The notes under the pieces were generated by a model. The model searched no databases, was not told the origin of the DNA, and saw only the letters and a program-made list of their open reading frames with translations. From positions 1-12,492 of the forward strand of contig JAGNNG010000010.1 of NCBI GenBank assembly GCA_017990795.1: a stretch of DNA of 12,492 nt. The letters run 5' to 3'. This document shows positions 1 to 6,716 of this stretch, one piece after another. Source of the stretch: Deltaproteobacteria bacterium (GTDB taxonomy: Bacteria > Myxococcota_A > Polyangia > Palsa-1104 > JAEUJZ01). Each line of letters starts with the position of its first letter. The stretch's first letter is position 1. Both the position numbers and the translations under genes were made by a program.

Positions 1-207
1 CAGCTGCGACCTGGCGGGCATCGTCGACCCATGGGCCTATCTACGCGACGTCTTGGACAAGCTCAGCCGCGACTGGCCACAGAGTCGCATCGACGAGCTA
101 CTGCCACGGCAGTGGAAAGCAGCCCGGACGCCGTAGCTCGCGGCTTGGCGAAGATAGGTCTGCTGGCGGGGGATTTGGGGGCAAGATGTAGTTTGGTGGG
201 CGCGTAC
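1..207 (+). mobile_element. Right end of an IS66-family insertion sequence (partial)
   Basis: This stretch holds the end of an IS66-like transposase gene followed by about 70 noncoding bases. The proposed element boundary is base 207. Read from the outside inward on the minus strand, the end begins GTACGCGCCCACC, which resembles the GTAAGCG-type ends I recall for IS66 elements. The boundary is also where the comEC frame on the opposite strand stops resembling ComEC. If the boundary is right and the family makes its usual 8-bp target duplication, the duplicated bases would be 208-215 (gatgcaac). The left end of the element lies outside the window, so the duplication cannot be checked. The exact boundary is an inference; the presence of IS66 sequence is well supported by the transposase tail. 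Confidence 0.75.
2..136 (+). CDS. IS66-family transposase, C-terminal fragment (5' end outside window)
   Basis: An open frame enters from the left edge and ends at TAG 134-136, leaving 44 residues. The tail contains DPWAYLRDVLDKL, then DWPQSRIDELLPRQW, then a short basic end. This matches the conserved C-terminal block of IS66 transposases (TnpC/ORF3): a P-x-A-Y-L-x-D-V-L helix followed by W-P-x-S-R-I-x-E-L-L-P-x-x-W. The full protein is normally about 500 residues and catalyses cut-and-paste movement of the element, so only the last tenth is seen here. It is transcribed towards comEC, which lies on the opposite strand. Whether the transposase is intact upstream cannot be judged from this window. 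Confidence 0.8.
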   Translation, partial: SCDLAGIVDPWAYLRDVLDKLSRDWPQSRIDELLPRQWKAARTP

Positions 208-2267
208 GATGCAACCAAGATGTCGATGTGACGATAGCCGCGACGACGAAGATATGGCCCAACGACCAGCGCCCCCAGATCGTAGCCACCAGCTCGCATA
301 CCCGCATCAATCACGATGACACCGCCACCAGGAAGCTCCAGCACCGTCGCGTCGCCCTGGCCTACATCTAAAAATGTAGCGGTCAGCTCGGCCTGTGGCC
401 AGGTGGTCAAGACCAGATATCCGAGCAGCACCACTGCGCACAGCCAGCGACCCCCCCGAGCAATTACTCCCGCCGAGAGACAGCCCAGCAATCCCACACT
501 CCAGAGCACGAGCATCCACCCGTCTGGTGCGCGCACCCACAGCGAGCCACCAATCCGAGTAAGGGCTGTTGCCAACCACAGCATCAGCACAGCAGCCCCG
601 TCTGCGATCGACATTAGGAGTGCGCCAGCCTGAGGCCATACAGCGGAAAAGAGCACGCCAAGCCAGCCCACCGGCAGTATCACTAGCTCGCCGATCGGCA
701 CCACAAGCAGATTCCCCAGAAGCCCAGTGACCTGGATCTGCGCAAAGTAGTAAGCGCAGACCGGTGCCGTCGCCAGCGTTGCAGCCGTTGTTGAATCCAG
801 AAGTCGCCAAGCCGACTGAGCTGCGCGCAAGATCAGAGGTTGTGGCGACTTGTCCGACGTGCGCAAACACTTCGGTGTCAGCAATCGAAGTGGTCTTAGC
901 GAGGTAACGGCCAGCGTTGCCACCACCGAAAGCTGCAGCGCGGGCTCAAATAGCAGCAGTGCTGACGTACCGCTTCCAAACGGCCACACGATTCCAAGCA
1001 CCGACGCGGCCAGCACTGCAGCGAGCCGAGGACGGTAGCCCAGCCCAATCGCCAAAAGCGATAGTGATGTCACACCAGCGGCGCGCACGGTCGCAAGCTC
1101 AGCACCTGTGACAGCGGTGTATAAGATGACTACCGGCACTGTCAGAAGCGCAGCCCACCGCCTTACCACCGTCCGCCGGGCAAGCATTGGCACCCGCAGC
1201 AGTACCCAGCTAACTCCGTGAAAAAATAGCCAGCCAACAACAGCTAGATGCAGACCGCTAACAGACAGCACGTGCGAGATTCCAGCGTCTCGGAAGATGT
1301 CTTCGACGGTTCGCAAACCACGCGCAGTTCGAGACAGATCGCATCGGCCAAGTACGCCTCGCGCTCCCAACACTAGCGCAGCGACCAAAGCACGGGCATC
1401 AGAGGGACGCTCAGAGTTAGCGCCAGGTCTCCAGTACCAAAGAGGTGGCAGTAAGAGTAGACCCAGGAGTCTGCGCTGTACCCACCCCACAACCCGCGCG
1501 CTAGCACGTACGGCCCGTTGCTGAGCGGCATCAGACTGAAGCAGTGCAGCAGTCTGTGCGCCCGGAGCCCACCGGACAAGTGCTTCGCTCTCTGCCACAG
1601 CCCGAGCCTGCAGGCCGATGGCCGCTGCTGCCCGCGCGCGATCAAGCGAACCCGGATTTCCGAAGCTGCGGGGAGGATGCAGCGCAGCCACCACACTGAT
1701 CACATCCCCGGCCTGCAGCGCTACCTCTTCCGCATTCCGCAGGGACAGCGACACGACAAGAGGAGGCTCAAGCGAAAAGCCTGCTGCCATTTGCGGCCCG
1801 GGGCCAGTCAGCGCTGGCGCGCCTTCACGCATGGCCAGATACCGCACTGTCATGCGTACCGAGATCGCGGCGGACCGAAACTCAGGAGCAGACTCGACGA
1901 CGCCCACAAGAAGCCACTTAGCAGCGTCGGTGTTGCCGTGCGAGACCAGTTGCCCCAACGAAAGCTCTGGCGGAGACACCTGCCCAGGCAGTGAACGCTC
2001 GCGATCAAGATGCGACACTGCGAGCGACGGCACTGTAAAGCTGCGCGGCAACACCGGGATTCGATGCGCCTGCGCAAGCACTCCCAGCGCCAGCGCACAG
2101 AGCAGCAGCGCCAGCCCGCGAAGACGTCCTCCAAATGCACAGCCCAGCGATAGCAGAAGCGCCGCGATTGCCAATCCACGCGCACAGCGAAATGGCACCC
2201 GCACAAGCCCTCCCAGCAAGATTCCAGAGAGGTAAGAAAGAATCCACAAGGGCAGTGCTGTAGGCAT
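63..2267 (-). pseudogene. comEC: ComEC/Rec2-type DNA-uptake channel, truncated by IS66 insertion
   Basis: ComEC forms the inner-membrane channel that carries single-stranded DNA into the cell during natural transformation. The native part is 208-2267, codons 1 to about 686. Visible parts: N-terminal hydrophobic segments (residues 1-70), a DUF4131/OB-like region with the P-R-S-F-G-N-P-G-S-L-D signature (200-209), the polytopic Competence domain with the hallmark GISHVLSVSGLHL (329-341), and the start of the metallo-hydrolase domain, FLDVGQGDATVLELPGGG and VIDAG (632-655). The frame reaches HIDILVAS, where the family continues with the metal-binding H-x-H-x-D-H motif. Here it instead reads 47 unrelated codons of IS sequence and stops at 63. 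The catalytic centre is therefore missing. The ATG at 2267 has no clear ribosome binding site, and the frame stays open a little further upstream. A truncated membrane protein could still be made, but loss of function is likely. Confidence 0.85.
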
Positions 2268-2341
2268 GGAGGGGGTTATCGACTTACCCCCACAGATGTT
2301 GCCCCTGCTTTTACGCCCGATTTATGGCCCAAAACGCAGTC

Positions 2342-2379
2342 AAGCTGAGCTAGGCCGACAAGTGGGCTTAGCTCGGCTT
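2342..2379 (+). repeat. Strong hairpin in the comEC / rsbT-like divergent spacer
   Basis: The arms aagctgagctaggcc (2342-2356) and gggcttagctcggctt (2364-2379) pair over 15 positions, with two G.U pairs and an 8-base loop. A T-rich stretch follows on the plus strand (five T at 2387-2391, then tctttt). It resembles an intrinsic terminator or attenuator for plus-strand transcription. No plus-strand gene ends here, so it may be a leader element ahead of the rsb-like genes or a barrier to readthrough from the IS. The minus-strand side has no T-run immediately after the stem. Function is inferred; the pairing is seen directly. Confidence 0.5.
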
Positions 2380-2461
2380 GGGAAACTTTTTACAATCTTT
2401 TGGTCTGCAAGCTAACGGGACTCGCACGAAATATTATCTGCGTGATAAAGTATCCCCATAC

Positions 2462-3109
2462 ATGCTGGGTTCTAGATCCGATGGCGATATAGCTCCAAAG
2501 CTACTCGCTGCGCTTGAGGCAAGCGTCACCGTCCCAGCACGGCTTCGCCAAGAGATCCTCAATTTCTCGTCGGCCAACCGCGAGCAAGTTGAAAATCTGG
2601 CCGCCAGCATCGTTCGGCATATCTCGCTGTTTGCCGGTGCCGAGAACATCCTGCCGATCCTAAGCAAGCTCGATCAGGCGACAAGCGGTGTCTTGGCCCT
2701 GGTTCCTCGCGACGAGAAGCTGCGTATCGACAACGAAGCAACGCTGGTAGTGGCGCGACGATCTGCGATCACCATCGCTGCGAAGCTCGGCTTTGGTCCA
2801 GTTGAGCGCACCAAGGTTGCAACCGCCGTCTCCGAGCTGGCTCGCAACATCGTCATGTATGCCCAGACTGGCGAGCTGCGCTTCTCGGTAATGATGTCTC
2901 CGCGCATCGGTCTTAGCGTCGAAGCACGCGACAATGGGCCTGGCATCGCCGATGTCGAGCGCATCTTGTCGGGCAGCTTCCGCTCCAAGACCGGCCTAGG
3001 CATGGGCCTGCGCGGTGTAAAGGCGATCTCCCAAGACTTTTCGATTCAGTCGACCCCCGGTCAAGGCACCCGGGTAAAGGCGATCTTCTACTCGCCAATC
3101 CAACGGTGA
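2462..3109 (+). CDS. RsbT-like serine/threonine kinase (HATPase) with N-terminal helical extension
   Basis: From the ATG at 2462 this is 215 residues. Residues 87-211 resemble RsbT, the partner-switching kinase that phosphorylates STAS proteins. The GHKL ATP-binding elements are all present: the N-box TAVSELARNI (121-130, Glu125 and Asn129), DNGPGI (157-162) and GLGMGL (178-183), followed by the usual end S-T-P-G-Q-G-T. Classical RsbT is about 130 residues. The extra 86 or so N-terminal residues look helical and match nothing I recognise; they could be a sensory or docking region. A TTG at 2378 would add 28 residues, but it lies inside a hairpin and directly after a stop codon. The AT-rich bases 2432-2437 (TATTAT) look more like a -10 box, so ATG 2462 is preferred although neither start has a clear ribosome binding site. 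An rsbS-like gene follows after 111 bases. Confidence 0.8.
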   Translation: MLGSRSDGDIAPKLLAALEASVTVPARLRQEILNFSSANREQVENLAASIVRHISLFAGAENILPILSKLDQATSGVLALVPRDEKLRIDNEATLVVARRSAITIAAKLGFGPVERTKVATAVSELARNIVMYAQTGELRFSVMMSPRIGLSVEARDNGPGIADVERILSGSFRSKTGLGMGLRGVKAISQDFSIQSTPGQGTRVKAIFYSPIQR

Positions 3110-3220
3110 ACAAGTGTCTGCGTCGCTGGTATCACGAGGCAAAATGATGGCCTACAGCCAAAGTCCGTGCCCCCCACTCACCAGTCGGCCAGGGCTACGT
3201 TCAGACACCAAGGTACTCCG

Positions 3221-3589
3221 ATGATTGACCGCATACCGATTCTGCGCATTCGTGACCTGCTGCTGATCTCCATCCAGGCCGATCTGCACGACATCCTCGT
3301 CGAGCAGCTGCAGAGCGATATCCTCAAAGAGCTAGAGCGCAAAAGTGCGCAGGGCCTGGTGCTGGACATCTCGGCGCTGCAGGTCCTCGACACGTACACG
3401 GCACGCGCATTTGTTCACACCGCCCAGATGGCGCGACTGATGGGAACACGCACCATCGTCTCTGGCATGACACCAGCCATCGCGCTCACACTGACGGAAA
3501 TGGGCTTCTCTGCCGCTGGATTTGAGACTGCCCTGGACCTGGAATCTGCACTGTCAGCGCTGTCGATGCCCGACTCCTCCGAGGACTAA
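3221..3589 (+). CDS. rsbS: RsbS-like STAS-domain anti-sigma-factor antagonist
   Basis: This is a 122-residue single STAS domain, close to the length of Bacillus RsbS and alike in pattern throughout: IPILRIRDLLLISIQADL at the start, then GLVLDISALQVLD, MARLMGTRTIVSGMTPAIAL and ETALDLESAL. In the stressosome RsbS binds the RsbT kinase until it is phosphorylated. The phospho-acceptor serine of Bacillus (Ser59, in a D-S motif) is replaced by Thr58 (V-L-D-T-Y-T). Threonine is a known RsbT target in RsbR proteins, so phosphorylation remains plausible. The start at ATG 3221 is chosen because AAGGT lies 6 bases upstream and the protein then aligns from its first residues. A GTG at 3167 would add 18 residues unlike the family. 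The gene lies between the RsbT-like kinase and the phosphatase, all on the plus strand. Confidence 0.87.
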   Translation: MIDRIPILRIRDLLLISIQADLHDILVEQLQSDILKELERKSAQGLVLDISALQVLDTYTARAFVHTAQMARLMGTRTIVSGMTPAIALTLTEMGFSAAGFETALDLESALSALSMPDSSED

Positions 3590-3655
3590 GTCCTGCCAAA
3601 CCATCCGTCGCAGCCACCTTCCGGCAAGATCGCACAGCCGCCACCGCCCGTCCCG

Positions 3656-4639
3656 TTGGATGAGCGCACCGTCACGCTACCGATTGCAGAAGGCCAAGAC
3701 CTAGCCAGCATCAGCACCCAAGTGCGCCGCTTCGCTGAGCAGCTAGGAATCACCGAGACACCGCTATCGCAGCTCCTTAGCACCACTGATGAGTGCGCGC
3801 GCAAGCTCCTGCGCTGGAAAAAAGAGACGGCCAGTCTGATTTTGCGCGCCCGACCGAGCGAGACCATCCTGAACTGGCAGGCGCAGAATCTGCGCATTGC
3901 CATGGACCCGAATCGGGCTGCGCTGTCGCAGACGATCGCTCCGGTTTCTAGGACGCTGGCACCCGGCTCAACCACGCTGGCACCCGGCTCAGCCACGGCA
4001 GCAACTGGAGATCTGCGGGTCAATGCACTCGGAACCCGCTGGCTCTTTGAGCGCATGCCCAAGATCACCCAGCTTGAGCGCCCACACCCTCGCGAGACGG
4101 TGTGTGGTGACATGACCATGGTCGAGCGCAGCGGCAATCGGCTGCGCCTGGTGATCGCCGACGGACTTGGCCATGGACCAGCAGCCCGTGAAGCAGCCCA
4201 GCGCGCGGTCAACTCGCTCCGCTCCACGATGGCCCTGGATGTTAGCGAGGCGGTCCTGATCGCCCACGAGCAAGTGGCCTCTACACGCGGAGCAACCCTC
4301 GGTGTAGTTGATATCGATCTGGCCGCGCGCCTGATTCGCGCCACCACCGTCGGCAACGTCCGAGTAGTCTTATTTCTTGCCGCTGGACGGAGCTGGCTGC
4401 CTTGTGGCACCGATGCGGTTCTGGGACACGGTCGCGGCACCTTCCACGGCAAGCTCGACATCCGAGTGGAACAGCATCCGCTTCTACCGGGCTCAACGCT
4501 GGCGATGTTTTCTGATGGACTGGTGAATCAGCTGAGGCTGCCGCTGCAGCGTACGCCAGAGCAAGAAGATCTGGCGACGCAGCTGTTCTCATCATTCTCT
4601 GTCAGCACCGATGATGCCTCGCTGCTACTCCTGTCGTAG
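3656..4639 (+). CDS. RsbX-like PP2C/SpoIIE phosphatase fused to a degenerate RsbT/RsbW-like domain
   Basis: Residues 1-80 follow the pattern of an anti-sigma ATPase domain (VRRFAEQLGITETPLSQLLSTTDECARKLLRW), but the N-box Asn is Lys50 and no D-N-G-P-G-I or G-L-G-x-G-L loop can be found, so ATP binding is doubtful. A linker with the repeat T-L-A-P-G-S follows (about 95-118). Residues 140-327 form a SpoIIE/RsbX phosphatase: CGD (Asp152), ADGLGHG (Asp169), TRGATLGVVDID, FSDGL (Asp287) and TDDASLLLL (Asp319/320). All the metal-binding acidic residues are present, so it is probably active. The likely role is removing phosphate from the RsbS-like protein encoded just upstream. The start is uncertain: TTG 3656 has no ribosome binding site, and the frame is open all the way back to the rsbS stop at 3587. 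Confidence 0.75.
   Translation: MDERTVTLPIAEGQDLASISTQVRRFAEQLGITETPLSQLLSTTDECARKLLRWKKETASLILRARPSETILNWQAQNLRIAMDPNRAALSQTIAPVSRTLAPGSTTLAPGSATAATGDLRVNALGTRWLFERMPKITQLERPHPRETVCGDMTMVERSGNRLRLVIADGLGHGPAAREAAQRAVNSLRSTMALDVSEAVLIAHEQVASTRGATLGVVDIDLAARLIRATTVGNVRVVLFLAAGRSWLPCGTDAVLGHGRGTFHGKLDIRVEQHPLLPGSTLAMFSDGLVNQLRLPLQRTPEQEDLATQLFSSFSVSTDDASLLLLS
3953..3994 (+). repeat. Two tandem 21-bp repeats in the phosphatase linker
   Basis: The unit acgctggcacccggctcaacc (3953-3973) is followed directly by a copy at 3974-3994 that differs at one base. Together they encode T-L-A-P-G-S-T twice, with the last residue Ala in the second copy. A shorter related stretch lies on either side. The repeat is in frame, so copy number would only change the length of the flexible linker between the two domains. 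Confidence 0.85.
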
Positions 4640-4653
4640 CTAAGCAGCAGCAA

Positions 4654-4665
4654 GGCGCAAGCGCC
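4654..4665. terminator. Small GC hairpin between two convergent genes
   Basis: GGCGC (4654-4658) and GCGCC (4661-4665) form a perfect short inverted repeat between the phosphatase stop (4639) and the stop of the minus-strand gene at 4668. No T-run follows on either strand, so termination is only a guess based on position. Confidence 0.25.
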
Positions 4666-4667
4666 GC

Positions 4668-5162
4668 CTAGTCCTCTGACGACAGCGTGTACGAGACTTC
4701 CTGAAAGCCTGGCTTGTTGACTGGCTTGGACAGCTCCGCGCGAATCAGAACCTTGCCGGCATCTGTGGGCAGCTTCTCAGCCGGGATGACAAACAGCAGC
4801 ACCCGCGAGCCGACTCCCAGCACCCGGGCGTCGCGAACCTGCTCAAAGCTCGTCTTGCCGCCCTGCCCCACCGTCAAGCGCACCGAGTGAGCCTTGGCGG
4901 CGCCCTTGCTCTTGTCCGATAGACCAACGGTGATCTTGCACAAGATGTCCAGCTCCTCGCCAGCTACGTGATTGGGGCGTAGGGGCCGCAGCCCGGCATC
5001 GGTATCAAGCTCTCCGCACTCCATCGCTTTGAAGTCATAGGCGGCAGGAGGCACTTCTCCCTCTTGCGCAGCCACCGGCGAGACCCCCAGCAAGGCCACC
5101 AGCAAGGCCGCCGACCGAGAAAAATCCTTCATCGACCACAAGCGACTTATTGACGTCCGCAT
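4668..5162 (-). CDS. Small secreted or periplasmic protein of unknown function
   Basis: From ATG 5162 this is 164 residues. A Sec-type signal peptide is clear: basic start, hydrophobic core SAALLVALLGVSPVAA (17-32), probable cleavage near A-A-Q. The mature part is about 130 residues with only two cysteines (Cys49 and Cys75), which could form a disulfide. Its alternating polar and hydrophobic segments (LDILCKITVGL, AHSVRLTVGQ, RVLLFVIPAEKL, VLIRAELSKPV) suggest a beta-rich fold, possibly immunoglobulin-like. I recognise no family. The start at 5162 is chosen because AGGAG and TTAGGA lie just upstream. The frame can be extended to 5228 without a ribosome binding site, and an internal ATG at 5132 would also give a signal peptide. 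The gene lies 100 bases downstream of the helical-repeat gene on the same strand. The intervening hairpin, and a weak TATACA on the minus strand at 5203-5208, leave open whether the two share a transcript. Confidence 0.65.
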   Translation of the reverse strand: MRTSISRLWSMKDFSRSAALLVALLGVSPVAAQEGEVPPAAYDFKAMECGELDTDAGLRPLRPNHVAGEELDILCKITVGLSDKSKGAAKAHSVRLTVGQGGKTSFEQVRDARVLGVGSRVLLFVIPAEKLPTDAGKVLIRAELSKPVNKPGFQEVSYTLSSED

Positions 5163-5229
5163 TGGTATCCTAAGCTCCTGTCCAAGCAAAAGTGTGTCGC
5201 TGTGTATAGCACGCCCACAAGTGTGCAAG

Positions 5230-5248
5230 GCCAGCTATGTCAGCTGGC
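5230..5248. repeat. 7-bp inverted repeat between two minus-strand genes
   Basis: GCCAGCT (5230-5236) and AGCTGGC (5242-5248) are perfect inverted copies around five bases. The element lies 14 bases past the stop of the gene at 5263-6471 and about 70 bases before the start of the next gene. It could be a weak terminator without a T-run or a binding site for a dimeric regulator; the sequence does not decide between them. Confidence 0.35.
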
Positions 5249-5262
5249 GCTGGGCTGCATTA

Positions 5263-6471
5263 TCATGAGGTTGCCAGCGCTTCAGCATCCGCCACAGCGC
5301 CCATCACCCCAGGCAAGTTCTGCTCTCGCTGAAGGGAAAGTAAGGTCTTGCGCCGTCGCTGCGCTTCACCCAGAAGGCTTTCAAAGCGCTCCAGGCCTAG
5401 CTGGGTCCGCAGCGTCGAGATCTGGCGATCGCACAAGTCAGCCACGCCATCCAAGTAGCGACATCGCAGCTCTGCGGCAGACTGCACCAGCACATCGTAG
5501 GCGTCGCAAGACTCCTCGGCCCCAAGCAGCATGCCTGCAGTCAAGCCCGTCAAAAGCAGCGACCATCCGGCACTGCCATGGCGATGCTGCAGCCAGCGCA
5601 GCTGCGCCCGCATCAGCGCCAGCGACTCCAGGGACCGCGCAGCCCCTTGTCCAAGTAGCAGCAGGAGTTGATATAGCCTCGCCACCGTTCCCTCACCGCT
5701 GGGTACCTGGCCATATTTTCCGGCTGCGATGTCGTCCAACATCGCCAGCGCATAGCGCCGGTTGTCAGCAGCCAGCACCCCCACCAAGATCAGCCGCAAC
5801 AGCTGCTCCTCCTGGCCAAGGCCCGCCGCGCGATGCAGAGCCACCTGCAGGTGTCCCAGCGCCAAGTCGCTACGCCCACAAGCCTGCTCAATCGCGCCCA
5901 GCAGCAGCCGTGCAATGACTGCAATGGCTGGCGGCATGTGGGCTTCGTCTGCTACGAGCTCAAGCTGACTGCGTGCAGCGCCAACATCTCCCATCCGCAA
6001 CAGCGCGTCTCCCAGGCACAGACCGGCGTAACCACGCGCACATCGACCCGCTGGAGTCATCACTCCGTTAAGCAGTGTTAGCTCCGCAGAGAGCTCCTGC
6101 ATCAGAGCAGACAGCCTTGGCGCTGAGCTTTCACCACTTGTACAAGCGTCGTACAGCACCACTGCCAGCCGCAGGGTGCGCAGCTCAGCGGATACCACCG
6201 CGCGTGTGGGCTTGCGGTCGCTCTCTCTACCGAGCCCCAAGCGCGGACCACGGCCCAGGCCCGAGAGCCGCCAAAATAGCTGCGCCACAGCCCCGCGTTC
6301 CGTCGCTGCAGTTGGCTCCCCCGATGCCGCGAGCTGGTTCGCTAACTCTTGCGTTAAGCCCAGCTCCAGACAGCGCTCGACGAGCAGCTCCACACCACTG
6401 TGGTCAATCTGCTGGTCAGTTACAGCGCCGCTGTCTTGCGTCTCAAAAGACTGTTGGTCGAGCGTAGGCAT
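5263..6471 (-). CDS. Helical-repeat (TPR-like) protein of unknown function
   Basis: From ATG 6471 this is 402 residues, with no signal peptide and no membrane segment, so it is probably cytoplasmic. The sequence is rich in Leu, Ala and Arg. In the middle it shows helix pairs with TPR-like spacing, such as LCLGDALLRMGDVGAARSQL and LLLGAIEQACGRSDLALGHL, and further leucine-rich helices follow. Such folds usually serve protein-protein contacts. The N-terminal 30 or so residues are polar and probably disordered. No catalytic motif is visible and I recognise no family. The start is chosen because GGAG lies 4 bases upstream of ATG 6471. A GTG at 6501 would add ten residues but would sit at the edge of a plausible -10 box. 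The gene precedes the small secreted-protein gene on the same strand. Confidence 0.65.
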   Translation of the reverse strand: MPTLDQQSFETQDSGAVTDQQIDHSGVELLVERCLELGLTQELANQLAASGEPTAATERGAVAQLFWRLSGLGRGPRLGLGRESDRKPTRAVVSAELRTLRLAVVLYDACTSGESSAPRLSALMQELSAELTLLNGVMTPAGRCARGYAGLCLGDALLRMGDVGAARSQLELVADEAHMPPAIAVIARLLLGAIEQACGRSDLALGHLQVALHRAAGLGQEEQLLRLILVGVLAADNRRYALAMLDDIAAGKYGQVPSGEGTVARLYQLLLLLGQGAARSLESLALMRAQLRWLQHRHGSAGWSLLLTGLTAGMLLGAEESCDAYDVLVQSAAELRCRYLDGVADLCDRQISTLRTQLGLERFESLLGEAQRRRKTLLSLQREQNLPGVMGAVADAEALATS

Positions 6472-6499
6472 AAGGCTCCGCCGGGCTGATTTGAAGCGC

Positions 6500-6529
6500 A
6501 CTATGCCCGCACATCACCGCCACTGGCAA
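6500..6529 (-). promoter_or_regulatory. Candidate sigma-70-type promoter for the helical-repeat gene
   Basis: On the minus strand TTGCCA (6524-6529) is followed after 18 bases by CATAGT (6500-6505), matching the -35/-10 consensus at five and four of six positions. Transcription would begin near 6493, giving a leader of about 20 bases before ATG 6471. Such matches arise by chance, so this is only a candidate. Confidence 0.35.
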
Positions 6530-6675
6530 GCAGCGGAACAAGACACACACCGGCGCACTTTGGTAGCTAGCAGCGCAATCGTCCGCACACCGTCGCAAAT
6601 CAGCAACGGCACCGCGAATCACAAATGTCAGGAGTAATTGAAACGAGAACGAAGGGGAATGAGACAGAAACCTCG

Positions 6676-6709
6676 CCGCGCGCAGTCAACAGATGCTGAC
6701 TGCGCGCGG
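6676..6709 (-). terminator. Intrinsic-type terminator after the TraAB frame
   Basis: The arms ccgcgcgcagtca (6676-6688) and tgactgcgcgcgg (6697-6709) are a perfect 13-bp inverted repeat around an 8-base loop. The hairpin starts seven bases past the stop codon of the large minus-strand gene. In that direction it is followed by a moderately T-rich stretch (GGTTTCTGTCTC). Position, perfect pairing and high GC content make termination likely, although the T-run is imperfect. Confidence 0.75.
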
Positions 6710-6716
6710 ACGACGA

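Noticed and set aside
2378..2461. TTG start giving a 28-residue longer RsbT-like protein
   Set aside because: The TTG lies inside a 15-bp hairpin and right after a stop codon, and no ribosome binding site is near. The added residues look like translated spacer.
3167..3220. GTG start giving an 18-residue longer RsbS-like protein
   Set aside because: The added residues do not resemble RsbS, while ATG 3221 has AAGGT at suitable spacing and matches the family's N-terminus.
3586..4461. 291-codon minus-strand frame opposite the phosphatase gene
   Set aside because: The plus strand carries a clear PP2C domain with its catalytic residues. The minus-strand reading is Arg/Ser-rich without motifs, typical of an antisense shadow.
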